Assembly (NCBI RefSeq): GCF_000802245.2
Contig: NZ_CP021080.1
Location: 1,736,001 to 1,800,000 of the forward strand
Source of the DNA: Streptomyces pluripotens
Lineage (GTDB): Bacteria; Actinomycetota; Actinomycetes; Streptomycetales; Streptomycetaceae
Length of the DNA stretch: 64,000 bases
Direction: 5' to 3'
Shown here: one piece after another, positions 26,059-36,715 of the stretch
Layout of the letters: each line of letters begins with the position of its first letter
Numbering within the stretch: position 1 is the first letter of the stretch
The notes under the pieces: model-generated
Told to the model about the DNA's origin: nothing
The model's database searches: none
Seen by the model: the letters and a program-made list of their open reading frames with translations, nothing else
Translations under genes and position numbers: made by a program

Positions 26059-27447
26059 GTGGCGAACGACGCCAGCACCGTTTTCGACCTAGTGATCCTC
26101 GGCGGTGGTAGCGGTGGTTACGCCGCAGCCCTGCGCGGGGCGCAGCTGGGCCTGGACGTCGCCCTGATCGAGAAGGACAAGGTCGGCGGTACCTGCCTGC
26201 ACCGGGGCTGCATCCCCACCAAGGCCCTGCTGCACGCCGGCGAGATCGCCGACCAGGCCCGCGAGAGCGAGCAATTCGGCGTGAAGGCCACCTTCGAGGG
26301 AATCGACGTCCCGGCCGTCCACAAGTACAAGGACGATGTGATCTCGGGCCTGTACAAGGGCCTGCAGGGTCTGATCGCCTCCCGCAAGGTGACCTACATC
26401 GAGGGTGAGGGCCGTCTGTCCTCCCCGACCTCCGTCGACGTGAACGGCCAGCGTGTCCAGGGCCGCCACGTGCTGCTGGCGACCGGCTCCGTGCCGAAGT
26501 CGCTGCCGGGCCTGGAGATCGACGGCAACCGGATCATCTCCTCCGACCACGCCCTCGTCCTGGACCGTGTGCCCAAGTCCGCGATCATCCTGGGCGGCGG
26601 TGTCATCGGCGTCGAGTTCGCCTCGGCGTGGAAGTCCTTCGGCGCCGACGTCACCGTCATCGAGGGTCTGAAGCACCTCGTCCCGGTCGAGGACGAGAAC
26701 AGCTCGAAGCTTCTTGAGCGCGCGTTCCGCAAGCGCGGCATCAAGTTCAACCTCGGCACCTTCTTCCAGAAGGCCGAGTACACCCAGGACGGCGTGAAGG
26801 TCACCCTGGCGGATGGCAAGGAGTTCGAGGCCGAGGTCCTCCTCGTCGCGGTCGGCCGCGGGCCGGTCTCGCAGGGCCTGGGCTACGAGGAGGCCGGGGT
26901 CGCCATGGACCGCGGCTACGTCCTCGTCGATGAGTACATGCGCACCAACGTTCCGACCATCTCCGCCGTCGGTGACCTCGTGCCCACGCTCCAGCTCGCG
27001 CACGTCGGCTTCGCCGAGGGCATCCTGGTGGCGGAGCGTCTGGCCGGTCTGAAGGTCGTTCCGATCGACTACGACGGTGTTCCGCGGGTGACGTACTGCC
27101 ACCCGGAGGTCGCCTCCGTCGGTATCACCGAGGCCAAGGCCAAGGAGATCTACGGCGCGGACAAGGTCGTCGCTCTGAAGTACAGCCTGGCGGGCAACGG
27201 CAAGAGCAAGATCCTCAAGACCGCGGGCGAGATCAAGCTCGTTCAGGTCAAGGACGGTGCCGTGGTCGGCGTCCACATGGTCGGCGACCGCATGGGTGAG
27301 CAGGTCGGCGAGGCCCAGCTGGTCTACAACTGGGAGGCGCTGCCGTCTGAGGTCGCCCAGCTCATCCACGCCCACCCGACGCAGAACGAGGCGCTCGGCG
27401 AGGCCCACCTGGCCCTGGCCGGCAAGCCGCTGCACTCCCACGACTGA
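26059..27447 (+). CDS. lpdA: Dihydrolipoyl dehydrogenase (E3)
   Basis: 462-residue FAD flavoprotein that reoxidises dihydrolipoamide of 2-oxoacid dehydrogenase complexes using NAD+. Seen: N-terminal FAD motif [12 protein letters not shown], redox disulfide [16 protein letters not shown]-binding [11 protein letters not shown], and C-terminal [13 protein letters not shown] with the catalytic His. GTG at 26059 has GGAGG eight bases upstream. The E2 gene follows after 61 bp, so the two form an operon. Confidence 0.96.
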   Translation: MANDASTVFDLVILGGGSGGYAAALRGAQLGLDVALIEKDKVGGTCLHRGCIPTKALLHAGEIADQARESEQFGVKATFEGIDVPAVHKYKDDVISGLYKGLQGLIASRKVTYIEGEGRLSSPTSVDVNGQRVQGRHVLLATGSVPKSLPGLEIDGNRIISSDHALVLDRVPKSAIILGGGVIGVEFASAWKSFGADVTVIEGLKHLVPVEDENSSKLLERAFRKRGIKFNLGTFFQKAEYTQDGVKVTLADGKEFEAEVLLVAVGRGPVSQGLGYEEAGVAMDRGYVLVDEYMRTNVPTISAVGDLVPTLQLAHVGFAEGILVAERLAGLKVVPIDYDGVPRVTYCHPEVASVGITEAKAKEIYGADKVVALKYSLAGNGKSKILKTAGEIKLVQVKDGAVVGVHMVGDRMGEQVGEAQLVYNWEALPSEVAQLIHAHPTQNEALGEAHLALAGKPLHSHD

Positions 27448-27508
27448 GCCTTCGGTCCATGGGCGCGACGACACAGACTTCCGCAATTCGTTAGGAGCAA
27501 CCGAAACC

Positions 27509-29245
27509 ATGGCGGTTTCCGTAACCCTTCCGGCGCTCGGTGAGAGCGTCACCGAGGGCACTGTCACCCGCTGGCTGAAGGCCGAGGGCGAGCGCATCGA
27601 GGCCGACGAGCCGCTGCTGGAGGTCTCGACCGACAAGGTCGACACCGAGATCCCCTCACCCGCGTCCGGCGTGCTGGCCTCCATCAAGGTCGCCGAGGAC
27701 GAGACCGTCGAGGTCGGCGCCGAACTGGCCGTCATCGACGACGGCTCCGGGGCTCCCGCAGCCACTGCGGCCCCCGCCGCGGCCGAAGCTCCGGCCGCCG
27801 AGCCCGCCCCGGTCGCCCCGGCCCCGGTCGCACCGGCTGGTGGCGCCGCGGGCACGGACGTGGTCCTGCCCGCGCTCGGTGAGTCCGTCACCGAGGGCAC
27901 CGTGACCCGCTGGCTGAAGTCGGTGGGCGACTCCGTCGACGCCGACGAGCCGCTGCTGGAGGTCTCGACCGACAAGGTCGACACCGAGATCCCCTCACCC
28001 GTCTCGGGCGTGCTGCTGGAGATCGTGGTCGGCGAGGACGAGACCGCCGAGATCGGCGCCAAGCTCGCCGTCGTCGGCGTCCCCGGAGCCGCTCCGGCCC
28101 CGGCAGCTCCCGCCCCGACCCCGGCTCCGGCAGCTCCCGCCCCGACCCCGGCTCCGGCAGCTCCCGCCCCGACCCCGGCTCCGGCAGCTCCCGCCGCTCC
28201 GGCAGCTCCTGCCCCGACTCCTGCCCCGGCTCCGGCTCCGGCTCCGCAGGTGGCGCCCCCGGCTCCGGTCGCCCCGGCCCCGGTCACACCGGCTCCCGCC
28301 GCGCAGGCGACGGATGAGGGCGCCTACGTGACCCCGCTGGTGCGCAAGCTCGCCGCCGAGAACGGTGTCGACCTGGCCACCGTGAAGGGCACCGGCGTCG
28401 GCGGCCGCATCCGCAAGCAGGACGTCATCGCTGCGGCCGAGGCCGCGAAGGCCGCTGCGGCTCCGACCGCGGCTCCCGCTGCGGCTCCGGCCGCGGCGAA
28501 GGCGCCGGCGCTGGAGGTCTCCCCGCTGCGCGGCCAGACCGTCAAGATGACCCGGATCCGCAAGGTCATCGGCGACAACATGGTCAAGGCGCTGCACGAG
28601 CAGGCCCAGCTGTCGTCGGTCGTCGAGGTCGACGTCACCCGGCTGATGAAGCTGCGCGCCAAGGCGAAGGACACCTTCGCGGCCCGTGAGGGCGTCAAGC
28701 TCTCCCCGATGCCGTTCTTCGTCAAGGCCGCCGCGCAGGCGCTGAAGGCCCACCCGGTCATCAACGCCAGGATCAACGAGGCCGAGGGCACGATCACCTA
28801 CTTCGACACCGAGAACATCGGTATCGCGGTGGACTCCGAGAAGGGCCTGATGACCCCGGTCATCAAGCACGCCGGCGACCTCAACATCGCGGGCATCGCC
28901 AAGGCCACGGCGGAGCTGGCCGGCAAGGTGCGCGCCAACAAGATCACCCCGGACGAGCTGTCCGGCGCGACCTTCACCATCTCCAACACCGGTTCGCGCG
29001 GCGCACTGTTCGACACGATTATCGTGCCGCCGGGCCAGGTCGCGATCCTCGGCATCGGTGCCACGGTCAAGCGTCCGGCCGTCATCGAGACCGAGGAGGG
29101 CACGGTCATCGGCGTCCGCGACATGACCTATCTGACCCTCTCCTACGATCACCGCCTGGTGGACGGCGCCGACGCGGCCCGCTACCTGTCGGCGGTCAAG
29201 GCGATCCTGGAGGCGGGCGAGTTCGAGGTCGAGCTGGGCCTGTAA
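27509..29245 (+). CDS. sucB: Dihydrolipoamide acyltransferase (E2) with two lipoyl domains
   Basis: 578 residues. Two nearly identical lipoyl domains (about 3-76 and 115-188), each with lipoylation Lys in [14 protein letters not shown], are joined by Ala/Pro linkers. The second linker contains a perfect 27-bp tandem repeat (28101-28181) coding AAPAPTPAP units. A peripheral-subunit-binding domain ([17 protein letters not shown]...) and a catalytic domain ending [14 protein letters not shown] follow. In Streptomyces and relatives this E2 is annotated SucB but is shared between pyruvate and 2-oxoglutarate complexes; the nearby aceE supports pyruvate use. TTAGGAG precedes the ATG. Confidence 0.94.
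   Translation: MAVSVTLPALGESVTEGTVTRWLKAEGERIEADEPLLEVSTDKVDTEIPSPASGVLASIKVAEDETVEVGAELAVIDDGSGAPAATAAPAAAEAPAAEPAPVAPAPVAPAGGAAGTDVVLPALGESVTEGTVTRWLKSVGDSVDADEPLLEVSTDKVDTEIPSPVSGVLLEIVVGEDETAEIGAKLAVVGVPGAAPAPAAPAPTPAPAAPAPTPAPAAPAPTPAPAAPAAPAAPAPTPAPAPAPAPQVAPPAPVAPAPVTPAPAAQATDEGAYVTPLVRKLAAENGVDLATVKGTGVGGRIRKQDVIAAAEAAKAAAAPTAAPAAAPAAAKAPALEVSPLRGQTVKMTRIRKVIGDNMVKALHEQAQLSSVVEVDVTRLMKLRAKAKDTFAAREGVKLSPMPFFVKAAAQALKAHPVINARINEAEGTITYFDTENIGIAVDSEKGLMTPVIKHAGDLNIAGIAKATAELAGKVRANKITPDELSGATFTISNTGSRGALFDTIIVPPGQVAILGIGATVKRPAVIETEEGTVIGVRDMTYLTLSYDHRLVDGADAARYLSAVKAILEAGEFEVELGL
28101..28194 (+). repeat. 27-bp tandem repeat in the E2 linker
   Basis: Three perfect copies (28101-28127, 28128-28154, 28155-28181) and a partial fourth, unit beginning CGGCAGCTCCCGCCCCGACC. 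It encodes a flexible Ala-Pro hinge; copy number is likely to vary between strains. Confidence 0.9.
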
Positions 29246-29312
29246 CGAGGTCGAGGATCTCCCGGCGAGGCAGTGTCCGGCCGGTGGTCGCACACTCGGC
29301 CGCGCTCCCCTT

Positions 29313-29347
29313 GGTGCCCCTGCCCGGAACTTCCGGGCAGGGGCACC
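29313..29347 (+). terminator. Terminator after the E2 gene
   Basis: A 16-bp perfect stem (29313-29328 with 29332-29347) around a three-base loop, left arm GGTGCCCCTGCCCGGA, 67 bp past the stop. The remaining 218 bp up to the GntR gene hold its promoter region and nothing else recognisable. Confidence 0.9.
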
Positions 29348-29565
29348 TGGCTGTGGAGGCGGGCGGGTCGGCCCGGCGCGCGGCGCCACCGCGCCGAGGC
29401 GGAGGCCTCAGGGCGGCCGACTTCGGAGCCCACCGGGCTCCGAAGGGTCGCGGACCAGGTGTGTAAGTCTCGTCTCACCTGCGCGGAAGCATCCCCGTGC
29501 ACCCTCCCCGCGGAGCGAACCCGCCGTATTGTCTAAACGTCAAAGCCCTCCCTGAAGGAGCCCCC

Positions 29566-30189
29566 ATGACCGCGCCCGTCGTCCACTCGCTGCGCGAACA
29601 GATCCGCGAGCACATCGTGGAGGGAATCGTCAGCGGGCGCTGGCAGCCGGGCGAGCGGATCGTGGAGCGCCGGATCGCGACCGAGTTGGAGGTCAGCCAG
29701 ACCCCGGTCCGCGAAGCCTTGCGCGAACTGGAGTCGCTGCGGCTGATCGAGTCCGCACCGAACAAGGGCGTCCGGGTACGGAACCTGACCGCCGCCGACC
29801 TGGAGGAGAGCTACCCCGTCCGGGCCGGCCTGGAGGCCATAGCGGCGGAGCTGGCGGCGGAGCGGCTGGCGCAGGACTGCTCGGCGCTGGAACCGCACGT
29901 ACTGGCCCTGTACGAGGCCGACGGCAACGCCGACGGCACCGCCCAGGTGCGCCACACGGTGGGCTTCCACCGCGAGCTGGTCCGTGCGGCGGACAACTCG
30001 GTGCTGCTGCACACCTGGGAGGGCCTGGGCATCGAGGTGTTCACGGCCCTGTCCATCCGCTGGCTGGGCACGGTGCAGCAGTCGTACGCGGAGGAGCACG
30101 AGGAGTTGGTGCAGGCGTTCAGGCGCCGGGATCCCGCGATCGCGGAGCTGGTCAAGGCACACGTCCTGGGCTGCGCTCCGAGGGCTTGA
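29566..30189 (+). CDS. GntR family (FadR/FCD) transcriptional regulator
   Basis: 207 residues. A winged helix-turn-helix (about 8-70: [37 protein letters not shown]) and an all-helical FCD effector domain (about 80-200) with acidic/His residues ([15 protein letters not shown]) that bind metal and a carboxylate ligand in this family. It sits between the E2 and aceE genes, so control of pyruvate dehydrogenase genes in response to an organic acid is a reasonable guess. ATG at 29566 has GAAGGAG upstream. Confidence 0.92.
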   Translation: MTAPVVHSLREQIREHIVEGIVSGRWQPGERIVERRIATELEVSQTPVREALRELESLRLIESAPNKGVRVRNLTAADLEESYPVRAGLEAIAAELAAERLAQDCSALEPHVLALYEADGNADGTAQVRHTVGFHRELVRAADNSVLLHTWEGLGIEVFTALSIRWLGTVQQSYAEEHEELVQAFRRRDPAIAELVKAHVLGCAPRA

Positions 30190-30238
30190 TGCAGCCGAGC
30201 ACACCCATGCTCACCTGCACAAATGCTCCTGTTTGTAC

Positions 30239-30273
30239 GGCACCGGGTGCCCAACCAATAGGCACCCGGTGCC
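30239..30273 (+). terminator. Terminator after the GntR gene
   Basis: A perfect 13-bp stem GGCACCGGGTGCC / GGCACCCGGTGCC with a nine-base loop is followed by TATTTTC, a T-rich tail that is rare at this GC content. It isolates aceE transcriptionally from the regulator. Confidence 0.92.
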
Positions 30274-30312
30274 TATTTTCTCCAAATCAAGAGGTTTTCC
30301 CGCTCAACCCTT

Positions 30313-30329
30313 TGATCGATCATCGATCA
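30313..30329. promoter_or_regulatory. Palindromic operator upstream of aceE
   Basis: TGATCGAT-C-ATCGATCA is an 8-bp perfect inverted repeat around one base, 121 bp before the aceE start and in unusually AT-rich context. Such a site suits a dimeric regulator; the FCD-type GntR encoded just upstream is the first candidate. Confidence 0.6.
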
Positions 30330-30449
30330 GGGAGTTACAGTCGCCGACGGACTTCTACCGAAGTCCGCTGCCCTGTCCTGCCAAAGACCAAGGGCACCCC
30401 CGAACCCTTACCGATGAGGGAACCCCCTTCGACTGAGGAAGGCGGCGAC

Positions 30450-33161
30450 ATGACCGACCCCCACGCCATCCAGCCGAGCGAGCTCGACCAGCTCCCGGAC
30501 CGCGACCCCGAGGAGACCGCCGAATGGCAGGCCTCCCTGGACGCCGTGGCCAGGGAGGCCGGGCCGCACCGCGCCGCATACCTGATGCGCCGCACGCTGG
30601 AGCGCGCCGAGGCGGGCGGCATCGCGCTGCCGAAGCTCCTCGAAACGGACTACGTCAACACCATCCCCACCTCCGCCGAGCCGGCCGTTCCCGGCGACCC
30701 GGAGATGGAGGCCCGGATCACCGCCTGGAACCGCTGGAACGCGGCCGCGATGGTGACCCGCGGCTCCAAGCACGGCGTCGGCGGCCACATCGCCACCTTC
30801 GCCTCCGCGGCCTGGCTGTACGAGACCGGCTTCAACCACTTCTTCAAGGGCAAGGAGTCCCCGGATGCCGCCGGCTCCGGCGACCAGCTGTACATCCAGG
30901 GCCACGCCTCCCCCGGCATCTACGCCCGCGCCTTCCTCGACGGCCGACTGACCGAACAGCACCTGGACAACTTCCGTCAGGAGGCCGGCGGCAACGGCCT
31001 GCCGTCCTATCCGCACCCGCGGCGCCTGCCCTGGCTGTGGGAGTTCCCCACCGTCTCCATGGGCCTCGGCCCGCTGTCGGCGATCTACCAGGCCCGGTTC
31101 AACCGCTACCTGACCAACCGCGGCATCAAGGACGTCTCCGCCTCCCACGTCTGGGCCTTCCTCGGCGACGGCGAGATGGACGAGCCGGAGTCGACGGCGG
31201 CCCTCGCGCTCGCCGCCCGGGAGCAGTTGGACAACCTCACCTTCGTCATCAACTGCAACCTGCAGCGCCTCGACGGCCCGGTCCGCGCCAACTTCAAGAT
31301 CGTGCAGGAGCTGGAGGCCCAGTTCCGCGGTGCCGGCTGGAACGTCGTCAAGACCCTGTGGGGCTCCGCCTGGGACGAGCTCTTCCAGCTCGACACCACC
31401 GGCGCACTGGTACGCCGGCTGCGCGACGTACCGGACGCACAGATCCAGACGTACCAGACCCGCGACGCGGCTTACATCCGCCAGGACTTCTTCGGCGCCG
31501 ATCCGGCGCTCGCCCAGATGGCGAAGCTGCTGAGCGACGACAAGATCATCGAGTGCTTCCACCTCTCGCGTGGCGGCCACGAAGTCCGCAAGGTCCACGC
31601 CGCGTACCGGGCCGCCGTCGAGCACAAGGGCGCGCCGACCGTGATCCTGGCCCAGACGGTCAAGGGCCACACCCTCGGTGAGGGCTTCGCGTCGAAGAAC
31701 GCCAACCACCAGATGAAGAAGCTGACGGTGGACGAGTTCACGACCATGCGCGACCTGCTCGACCTGCCGATCAAGGACAGCGACTTCGCCGACGGCACGG
31801 TCCCCTACGGCCACCCGGGCGCCGACTCCCCCGAGGTCCGCTACCTCCAGGAACGCCGCGCGGCCCTCGGCGGCCCGGCCCCGGCCCGTCGTGTCCACCC
31901 GGTGGCCCCGCTCCCCGCCCCCGCTGAGAGGGCCTTCGCCTCCTTCGACAAGGGCTCCGGCTCCCAGAACGTGGCCACCACCATGGCCTTCGTCCGCCTG
32001 GTCAAGGACCTGGTCCGGGACAAGGAGACCGGCAGGCGCTGGGTGCCGATCGTCCCGGACGAGGCACGCACCTTCGGCATGGAGTCCCTGTTCCCGTCGC
32101 TCGGGATCTACTCCCCCAAGGGCCAGACGTACGAACCGGTCGACCGCGACCAGTTGATGTACTACAAGGAGGCCAAGAACGGCCAGATCCTCAACGAGGG
32201 GATCACCGAGGCCGGTTCCATGGCCGACTTCATCGCCGCTTCGACGTCGTACGCGACGCACGGCGAGGCGATGATCCCCTTCTACATCTTCTACTCGATG
32301 TTCGGCTGGCAACGCACGGCCGACCAGATGTGGCAGCTCGGCGACCAGCTCGGCCGCGGCTTCCTGATCGGCGCCACGGCCGGCCGTACGACCCTGACCG
32401 GCGAAGGCCTGCAGCACGCCGACGGCCACTCCCCCGTCATCGCGGCCACCAACCCGGCCGCCCTCACCTACGACCCCGCCTTCGCCTACGAGATCGCGGT
32501 GATCGTCCGTGAGGGCCTGCGCCGGATGTACGGCGAGGCCAAACCGGGCGAGGACCAGAACGTCTTCTACTACCTCACCGTCTACAACGAGCCGCTGCCG
32601 CAGCCCGCGAAGCCGCAGGGTCTCGGCGTCGACGAGGGCATCGTCAAGGGCCTCTACCGGTTCAACACGGCGGAGTCGGCGGGCGTGTCCCCGGTCGCCA
32701 ACGCCCCGCGCATCCAGTTGCTGGGCTCCGGCACGGCGATCCACTGGGCGCTGGAGGCACAGCAACTGCTGGCCGAGGAGTGGGGTGTGGCCGCCGACGT
32801 GTGGTCCGCTACCTCCTGGTCCGAGCTGCGCCGGGACGCCATGGACGCCGACGCGGCCCTGTTGCGCGGCGAGGAGCGGGTGCCGTACATCCGGCAGGCG
32901 CTGCAAGGTGCCGAGGGTCCGGTCCTCGCGGTCTCCGACTACATGCGCCAGACGCCGGACCAGATCGCACAGTGGGTCGAGCAGGACTACTCCTCGCTGG
33001 GCGCCGACGGCTTCGGCCTTTCGGACACGCGTGAAGCTGCCCGCCGCCACTTCGGCGTGGACGCCCGGTCGATCGTCGTGGCGGCCCTGGCCCAGCTCGC
33101 CAAGCGCGGCGAGGTGAAGGCTGCGGCGGTGAAGGAGGCCCGGGAGAAGTACGGGCTGTAG
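30450..33161 (+). CDS. aceE: Pyruvate dehydrogenase E1, homodimeric AceE
   Basis: 903 residues, the normal length for AceE. It decarboxylates pyruvate with thiamine diphosphate and acylates the lipoyl E2. The ThDP motif runs from [16 protein letters not shown] to [13 protein letters not shown]. Other conserved blocks are [26 protein letters not shown] and [18 protein letters not shown] at 30450 follows GAGGAAGG. The lpd and E2 genes lie just upstream and the lipoate genes lipB-lipA 8 kb downstream. A hairpin closes the unit. Confidence 0.96.
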   Translation: MTDPHAIQPSELDQLPDRDPEETAEWQASLDAVAREAGPHRAAYLMRRTLERAEAGGIALPKLLETDYVNTIPTSAEPAVPGDPEMEARITAWNRWNAAAMVTRGSKHGVGGHIATFASAAWLYETGFNHFFKGKESPDAAGSGDQLYIQGHASPGIYARAFLDGRLTEQHLDNFRQEAGGNGLPSYPHPRRLPWLWEFPTVSMGLGPLSAIYQARFNRYLTNRGIKDVSASHVWAFLGDGEMDEPESTAALALAAREQLDNLTFVINCNLQRLDGPVRANFKIVQELEAQFRGAGWNVVKTLWGSAWDELFQLDTTGALVRRLRDVPDAQIQTYQTRDAAYIRQDFFGADPALAQMAKLLSDDKIIECFHLSRGGHEVRKVHAAYRAAVEHKGAPTVILAQTVKGHTLGEGFASKNANHQMKKLTVDEFTTMRDLLDLPIKDSDFADGTVPYGHPGADSPEVRYLQERRAALGGPAPARRVHPVAPLPAPAERAFASFDKGSGSQNVATTMAFVRLVKDLVRDKETGRRWVPIVPDEARTFGMESLFPSLGIYSPKGQTYEPVDRDQLMYYKEAKNGQILNEGITEAGSMADFIAASTSYATHGEAMIPFYIFYSMFGWQRTADQMWQLGDQLGRGFLIGATAGRTTLTGEGLQHADGHSPVIAATNPAALTYDPAFAYEIAVIVREGLRRMYGEAKPGEDQNVFYYLTVYNEPLPQPAKPQGLGVDEGIVKGLYRFNTAESAGVSPVANAPRIQLLGSGTAIHWALEAQQLLAEEWGVAADVWSATSWSELRRDAMDADAALLRGEERVPYIRQALQGAEGPVLAVSDYMRQTPDQIAQWVEQDYSSLGADGFGLSDTREAARRHFGVDARSIVVAALAQLAKRGEVKAAAVKEAREKYGL

Positions 33162-33197
33162 GGCCTGCGGCTCGTCCGCCGGTGGGGCCGTGTCCTT

Positions 33198-33224
33198 GGG
33201 ATGCTGTTGGACCGACAGCATCCC
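33198..33224 (+). terminator. Terminator after aceE
   Basis: GGGATGCTGT and ACAGCATCCC form a perfect 10-bp stem with a seven-base loop, 36 bp past the aceE stop. Confidence 0.88.
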
Positions 33225-33281
33225 TTCTGGGCACAGCCCCGGTGGCCCGGCTGAAGGTGGCGGCGGCGCTGCTGCCCGCAT

Positions 33282-33542
33282 GTGTCCCGGGAGGGTGTGC
33301 GCAGACTTCCGTACGCGGTTGGTCCCCCGGCCGCGCGGGAGGCACTGGGCGGTGTGGGTGAGCCGGATGTCGAAGGCTGGGTGACCGCGACCCTGGCGGT
33401 GGAGTCGGAGGAGGTCGCGCACTCCCAGCTGACCGCGCTGGGGCCAAAGGCCGGGGTACGGGTGGCGACGGGCCTGCGAGAGTGGTTCGCCGGCGAGGCG
33501 GCCCGGACCGCGGCGCTGTACCGCCGCGCGGACACCGGGTGA
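33282..33542 (+). pseudogene. Remnant of a WYL-domain transcriptional regulator (C-terminal end)
   Basis: The frame encodes a stretch like the C-terminal WCX part of WYL/YafY regulators: DVEGWVTATLAVESEEVAHS, then QLTALGPKAGVRV and REWFAGEAARTAALYRR. In intact proteins this follows an HTH and a WYL domain, about 240 residues not found here. The aceE terminator lies only about 60 bp upstream, so there is no room for them. I read it as a decayed gene fragment, not a working regulator. Confidence 0.6.
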
Positions 33543-33598
33543 CGTTCCTCGGTACTCCGCGTGCGGCCCACCCGCCGAAGCCCGATGCTGGTGCAGTG

Positions 33599-34117
33599 AT
33601 GGACGAGACGGAGTTCTGGGAACTGATCGACGCCACGCGCGAGGCTGCCGGCGGCGATCCCGAGGAGCAGGCCGACGTGCTCGTGGAGCGGCTCCTGCGG
33701 ATGGACCCAGAGCTGGTCCTGGACTTCGCCCGGCATTTCGAGGCCCGCTACAACCGCGCCTACCTCTGGGAGCTGTGGGGCGCAGCCTGGGTATTGCTGG
33801 ACGGCTGCAGCGACGACGCATTCGACTTCTTCCGGTGCTGGCTGATCGGCCAGGGGCGGGAGGTCTTCGAGGGCGCCCTGCACGACCCCGACTCGCTGGC
33901 CGGGCTGCTGGGCGAGTTCGACGAGGAGGTCGACGGCGACGGGGAGGAACTGGGCTACGCGGCGGACGAGGCCTACGAGCGGCTGACCGGTACCGTCGCG
34001 CCGGACCTGGGCATCGCACCCGCGCCCGCCGAGCCGGAGGGCAAACCCTTGGATTTCGAGAACGAGCGGGCGCTCGCCGAGCGGTATCCCCGGCTCTGGG
34101 ACCGTTTCAGGGAGTGA
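33599..34117 (+). CDS. DUF4240 domain protein
   Basis: 172 residues, acidic and soluble. The N-terminal pattern DETEFWELIDATREAAGGDPEEQADVLVERL and the central YLWELWGAAWVLLDGCSDDAFDFFRCWLIGQGR match the DUF4240 family, which has no known biochemical role. The last 11 bp overlap the convergent small gene. No clear ribosome site was seen. Confidence 0.85.
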   Translation: MDETEFWELIDATREAAGGDPEEQADVLVERLLRMDPELVLDFARHFEARYNRAYLWELWGAAWVLLDGCSDDAFDFFRCWLIGQGREVFEGALHDPDSLAGLLGEFDEEVDGDGEELGYAADEAYERLTGTVAPDLGIAPAPAEPEGKPLDFENERALAERYPRLWDRFRE

Positions 34118-34352
34118 CGCGGTGCGTCGCCGGGTCGCCCCCCGTCCGGTCGGTCTTCCCCCCGTGGTGCATCGGGGCCGCATTGGCCCGGTCGAGGGCG
34201 GACGCGGTGGCCGCTGCCGGGCCGAAGAGAACGGTCGCGACCGCGCCGACGACCGCCCAGGGGGTGCGTGCGGGCCGGGGCCGGCCGGTCCGCACCGTGG
34301 AGTCCGCAGGTTCTGTCCCCGCCTCCGCGGACGTCGTACGGCTGCTGCTCAT
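34107..34352 (-). CDS. Small putative membrane or exported protein (81 aa)
   Basis: 81 residues from MSSSRTTSAEAG, with one hydrophobic stretch (PWAVVGAVATVLFGPAAATASA, about residues 32-53) followed by a hydrophilic His/Gly-rich tail. ATG at 34352 is preceded by GGGAGGCGGAG. It overlaps the end of the DUF4240 gene. No family recognised; it could be a lipid-anchored-like or single-pass protein. Confidence 0.5.
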   Translation of the reverse strand: MSSSRTTSAEAGTEPADSTVRTGRPRPARTPWAVVGAVATVLFGPAAATASALDRANAAPMHHGGKTDRTGGDPATHRVTP

Positions 34353-34424
34353 GGTCTCCGCCTCCCGTCGCCCCGTGCCGTGCATGACCGTAGGACCCCG
34401 GGCTGGGAGTGGGCTGCGTGGCGC

Positions 34425-35333
34425 CTAGGACGTCCCTGTGGGGGACGCCCCTGTGGAAGCCGCGGAGGGGGTGGCGGGTACGGAGGGCGTGGAGTGCCTG
34501 GCGGGTACGGAGGGCGTGACCCGTACGGCGACCGCCCGGCCCTGCAGCCGGGCCGCCGCCTGTCGGATGTCGGGCAGGCGGGCGGTGAGCGCCGCTCCGG
34601 GACAGCTGGTCATGTACGCGTCGTTGTGGCCGGCCACGGCGGGCAGGGTGGCGGTGCTACCTGCCCGGTAGCGGCTGAGGCTGTTACTGGAGACGAGACG
34701 GGCTCGGCCGCGCGGGTCGACGTCGGCCAGACCGAGCTTCCAGGCGGCCAGGGCGGCGATCGCGTCGGTCATGGCCCGGGGCACACGGACACCGGCGGTG
34801 AAGGTGCCGATGGCAGCGATACCGGTGGTGCGGTGGTTGAAGCCCTGGGTGTGGGCACCGGTGACCGACCGGTCGACGCCTCCGGCGCGGCCCTCGTAGA
34901 TGGTGCCGCAGCGGTCGACGAGGAAGTTGTAGCCGATGTCGTCCCAGTGGCGGGTACGGGTCTGGCCCGCGTACAGGTCGCGAATGATGCGGGGCACCTC
35001 GGCGCAGTCGTACCCGTTGGGCGAGTCGGTGTGGTGGAGGAAGACGGCGACCACCTCGTCGTCGTAGCGCGGTGGCGGCTGGCTGCGCCCGGTGGCGCGG
35101 TCCAGCCAGGCGGAGCGGGGCACGATGGGCGGCCGGGGGGCACGGTGGACGGCTGCGTGCCTGGCGGCGGGGTGACCGTTGCCGAGCGCTACGGAGTGCT
35201 CGATTCCGCGGGCGCACAGGGCCAGCGCGAGGACGGCCAGCAGGCCGGGCAGCCAGCCGAGTACCAGCAGTCCGCGGGATGTCACCACGGCACGTGGTTT
35301 CCGCGCCTCCGGGGCTGTTCGGTCGACACGCAT
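34425..35333 (-). CDS. PGRP-type N-acetylmuramoyl-L-alanine amidase, membrane anchored
   Basis: 302 residues. An N-terminal membrane anchor (GLLVLGWLPGLLAVLALALC) is followed by a peptidoglycan-recognition/amidase_2 domain (about 65-245): AVFLHHTDSPN with the first Zn ligand, DIGYNFLVDRCGTIYEGRAGG, GAHTQGFNHRTTGIA, and VAGHNDAYMTSCPG with the other Zn ligands. These hydrolyse or bind muramyl peptides at the cell surface. The tail has repeated PSVPA units encoded by a 27-bp direct repeat (34473-34518). ATG at 35333 is the start that gives a normal anchor; the ribosome site is weak. Confidence 0.87.
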   Translation of the reverse strand: MRVDRTAPEARKPRAVVTSRGLLVLGWLPGLLAVLALALCARGIEHSVALGNGHPAARHAAVHRAPRPPIVPRSAWLDRATGRSQPPPRYDDEVVAVFLHHTDSPNGYDCAEVPRIIRDLYAGQTRTRHWDDIGYNFLVDRCGTIYEGRAGGVDRSVTGAHTQGFNHRTTGIAAIGTFTAGVRVPRAMTDAIAALAAWKLGLADVDPRGRARLVSSNSLSRYRAGSTATLPAVAGHNDAYMTSCPGAALTARLPDIRQAAARLQGRAVAVRVTPSVPARHSTPSVPATPSAASTGASPTGTS

Positions 35334-35530
35334 GGTCCCACTCTCGGGGCGAGGAGCCGTGCCCGCGATGTGTGCTGTGCCACCCGGTGGAACCATCGTC
35401 CTGGTCCGGGACGTTTCTGTGGATACACGCACACGAGGCCGGTCCCTGCTGTGCCGTCCGCCCGCGTGCGCGTGGTTGATCAGCCGGCCCGCCCCGTCCG
35501 TACTGAGGGATCCGAGAGAAAGGCGGCTCC

Positions 35531-36715
35531 GTGGACCTGCTCGACCTGGCGCTCGTGCTGGTGATCGTCCTCTACTCGGCGTCCGGTTACCGGCGCGGTC
35601 TGGTGGCCGGCTGCGTCTCCCTGGCCGGATTCGTCGGCGGCGCGGCCGTCGGGGTGTGGGCGCTGCCGTGGGTGACGGGTCAGGTGACGCGCGGGTCGAC
35701 GGCGGCGACGGTGCTCGCGGTGGTGACGGTGCTGGTCCCGGCGGCGGTGGGACACGAGCTGGCCGGCCGGCTCGCCCTGCGGCTGCGCGGGGAGTTGGAC
35801 CGGGGTCCGTTGCGGGTGGCGGACGGGGTGGGAGGCGCGGCGGCGAACGCGGTCGCGGTGCTGATCGTGGCCTGGGTGGCGGCGAGCGTGCTGAGCGCGG
35901 CCCCGTCACAGACCCTGACCACGGCCATACGGAACTCCACGCTGCTGGGGGCGGTCCAGCGGGCGATGCCGGACACCACGCCCGCGTGGTTCTCGCGGGC
36001 CACGTCCGCGCTGACCGAGGCAGGCTTCCCGCAGGTCTTCAACCCGTTCGAGAACGAGTCGGTGGCCGGGGTGGCCCGGCCGTCCGGTGACAGCGTCACG
36101 CCCGCCGCGACGAGGGCCGCCAGGGTGAGCACGGTGAAGATCGAGGGCACTGCGGGAGCCGAGGGCCGGGAGGGCAGCGGTTTCGCCTACGCCCCGCGGC
36201 ACGTGATGACCAACGCACACGTGGTGGCGGGTATCAGCCATCCGAGCGTTCGGGTGGGCGGGGTCGGGCCGTCGTACCCGGCCCGGGTGGTGTTGTTCGA
36301 CCCCGACCGGGACGTGGCGGTGCTGTATGTGCCGCAGTTGCGTGCCCCGCTCCTGCACTTTGACACGAACGCCGGGCGCGGTGACCGTGCGGTGGTGGCG
36401 GGCTACCCGCAGAACGGGGGCCTGGACCTACAGGCGGCGACGGTCGCGAACCGGATACGGGCGACCGGCCAGAACATCTACAACGACCGGACGGTCACCC
36501 GGGAGATCTACTCGATCCGTTCCACGGTCCGGCCGGGCAATTCCGGCGGCCCACTGTTGACCACGGATGGCCGGGTGTTCGGAGTGGTCTTCGCCCGCTC
36601 CACCTCGGACGCCGAGACGGGGTACGCCCTGACGGCGGCCGAGGTGGCCGGGGACGCCCGGCGCGCGGCCACGGCCACGACGCCGGTGGACACGGGCAAG
36701 CTGATCGACTCCTAG
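35531..36715 (+). CDS. MarP-like membrane serine protease (CvpA + trypsin-like)
   Basis: 394 residues. An N-terminal CvpA-like region of about four helices (residues 1-125) precedes a periplasm-side chymotrypsin-fold protease: catalytic His in MTNAHVVAG, Asp in DPDRDVAVLYV, Ser in RPGNSGGPLL. The architecture matches mycobacterial MarP, which protects against acid and oxidative stress by processing peptidoglycan hydrolases. The divergent amidase gene upstream is in keeping with a wall role. GTG start with GAGAGAAAGG upstream. The stop TAG is also the start of intergenic element copy B. Confidence 0.9.
   Translation: MDLLDLALVLVIVLYSASGYRRGLVAGCVSLAGFVGGAAVGVWALPWVTGQVTRGSTAATVLAVVTVLVPAAVGHELAGRLALRLRGELDRGPLRVADGVGGAAANAVAVLIVAWVAASVLSAAPSQTLTTAIRNSTLLGAVQRAMPDTTPAWFSRATSALTEAGFPQVFNPFENESVAGVARPSGDSVTPAATRAARVSTVKIEGTAGAEGREGSGFAYAPRHVMTNAHVVAGISHPSVRVGGVGPSYPARVVLFDPDRDVAVLYVPQLRAPLLHFDTNAGRGDRAVVAGYPQNGGLDLQAATVANRIRATGQNIYNDRTVTREIYSIRSTVRPGNSGGPLLTTDGRVFGVVFARSTSDAETGYALTAAEVAGDARRAATATTPVDTGKLIDS

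Noticed and set aside
28101..28194. CRISPR-like array
   Set aside because: The repeats are contiguous 27-mers without spacers and lie in frame inside the E2 coding sequence.
26089..28287. Gly/Ala-repeat protein on the minus strand
   Set aside because: Antisense of the Ala-Pro linker repeats and lpd, not a PE-PGRS-like gene.
30408..34019. 1203-codon minus-strand frame opposite aceE
   Set aside because: Shadow of aceE and following genes; low-complexity composition.
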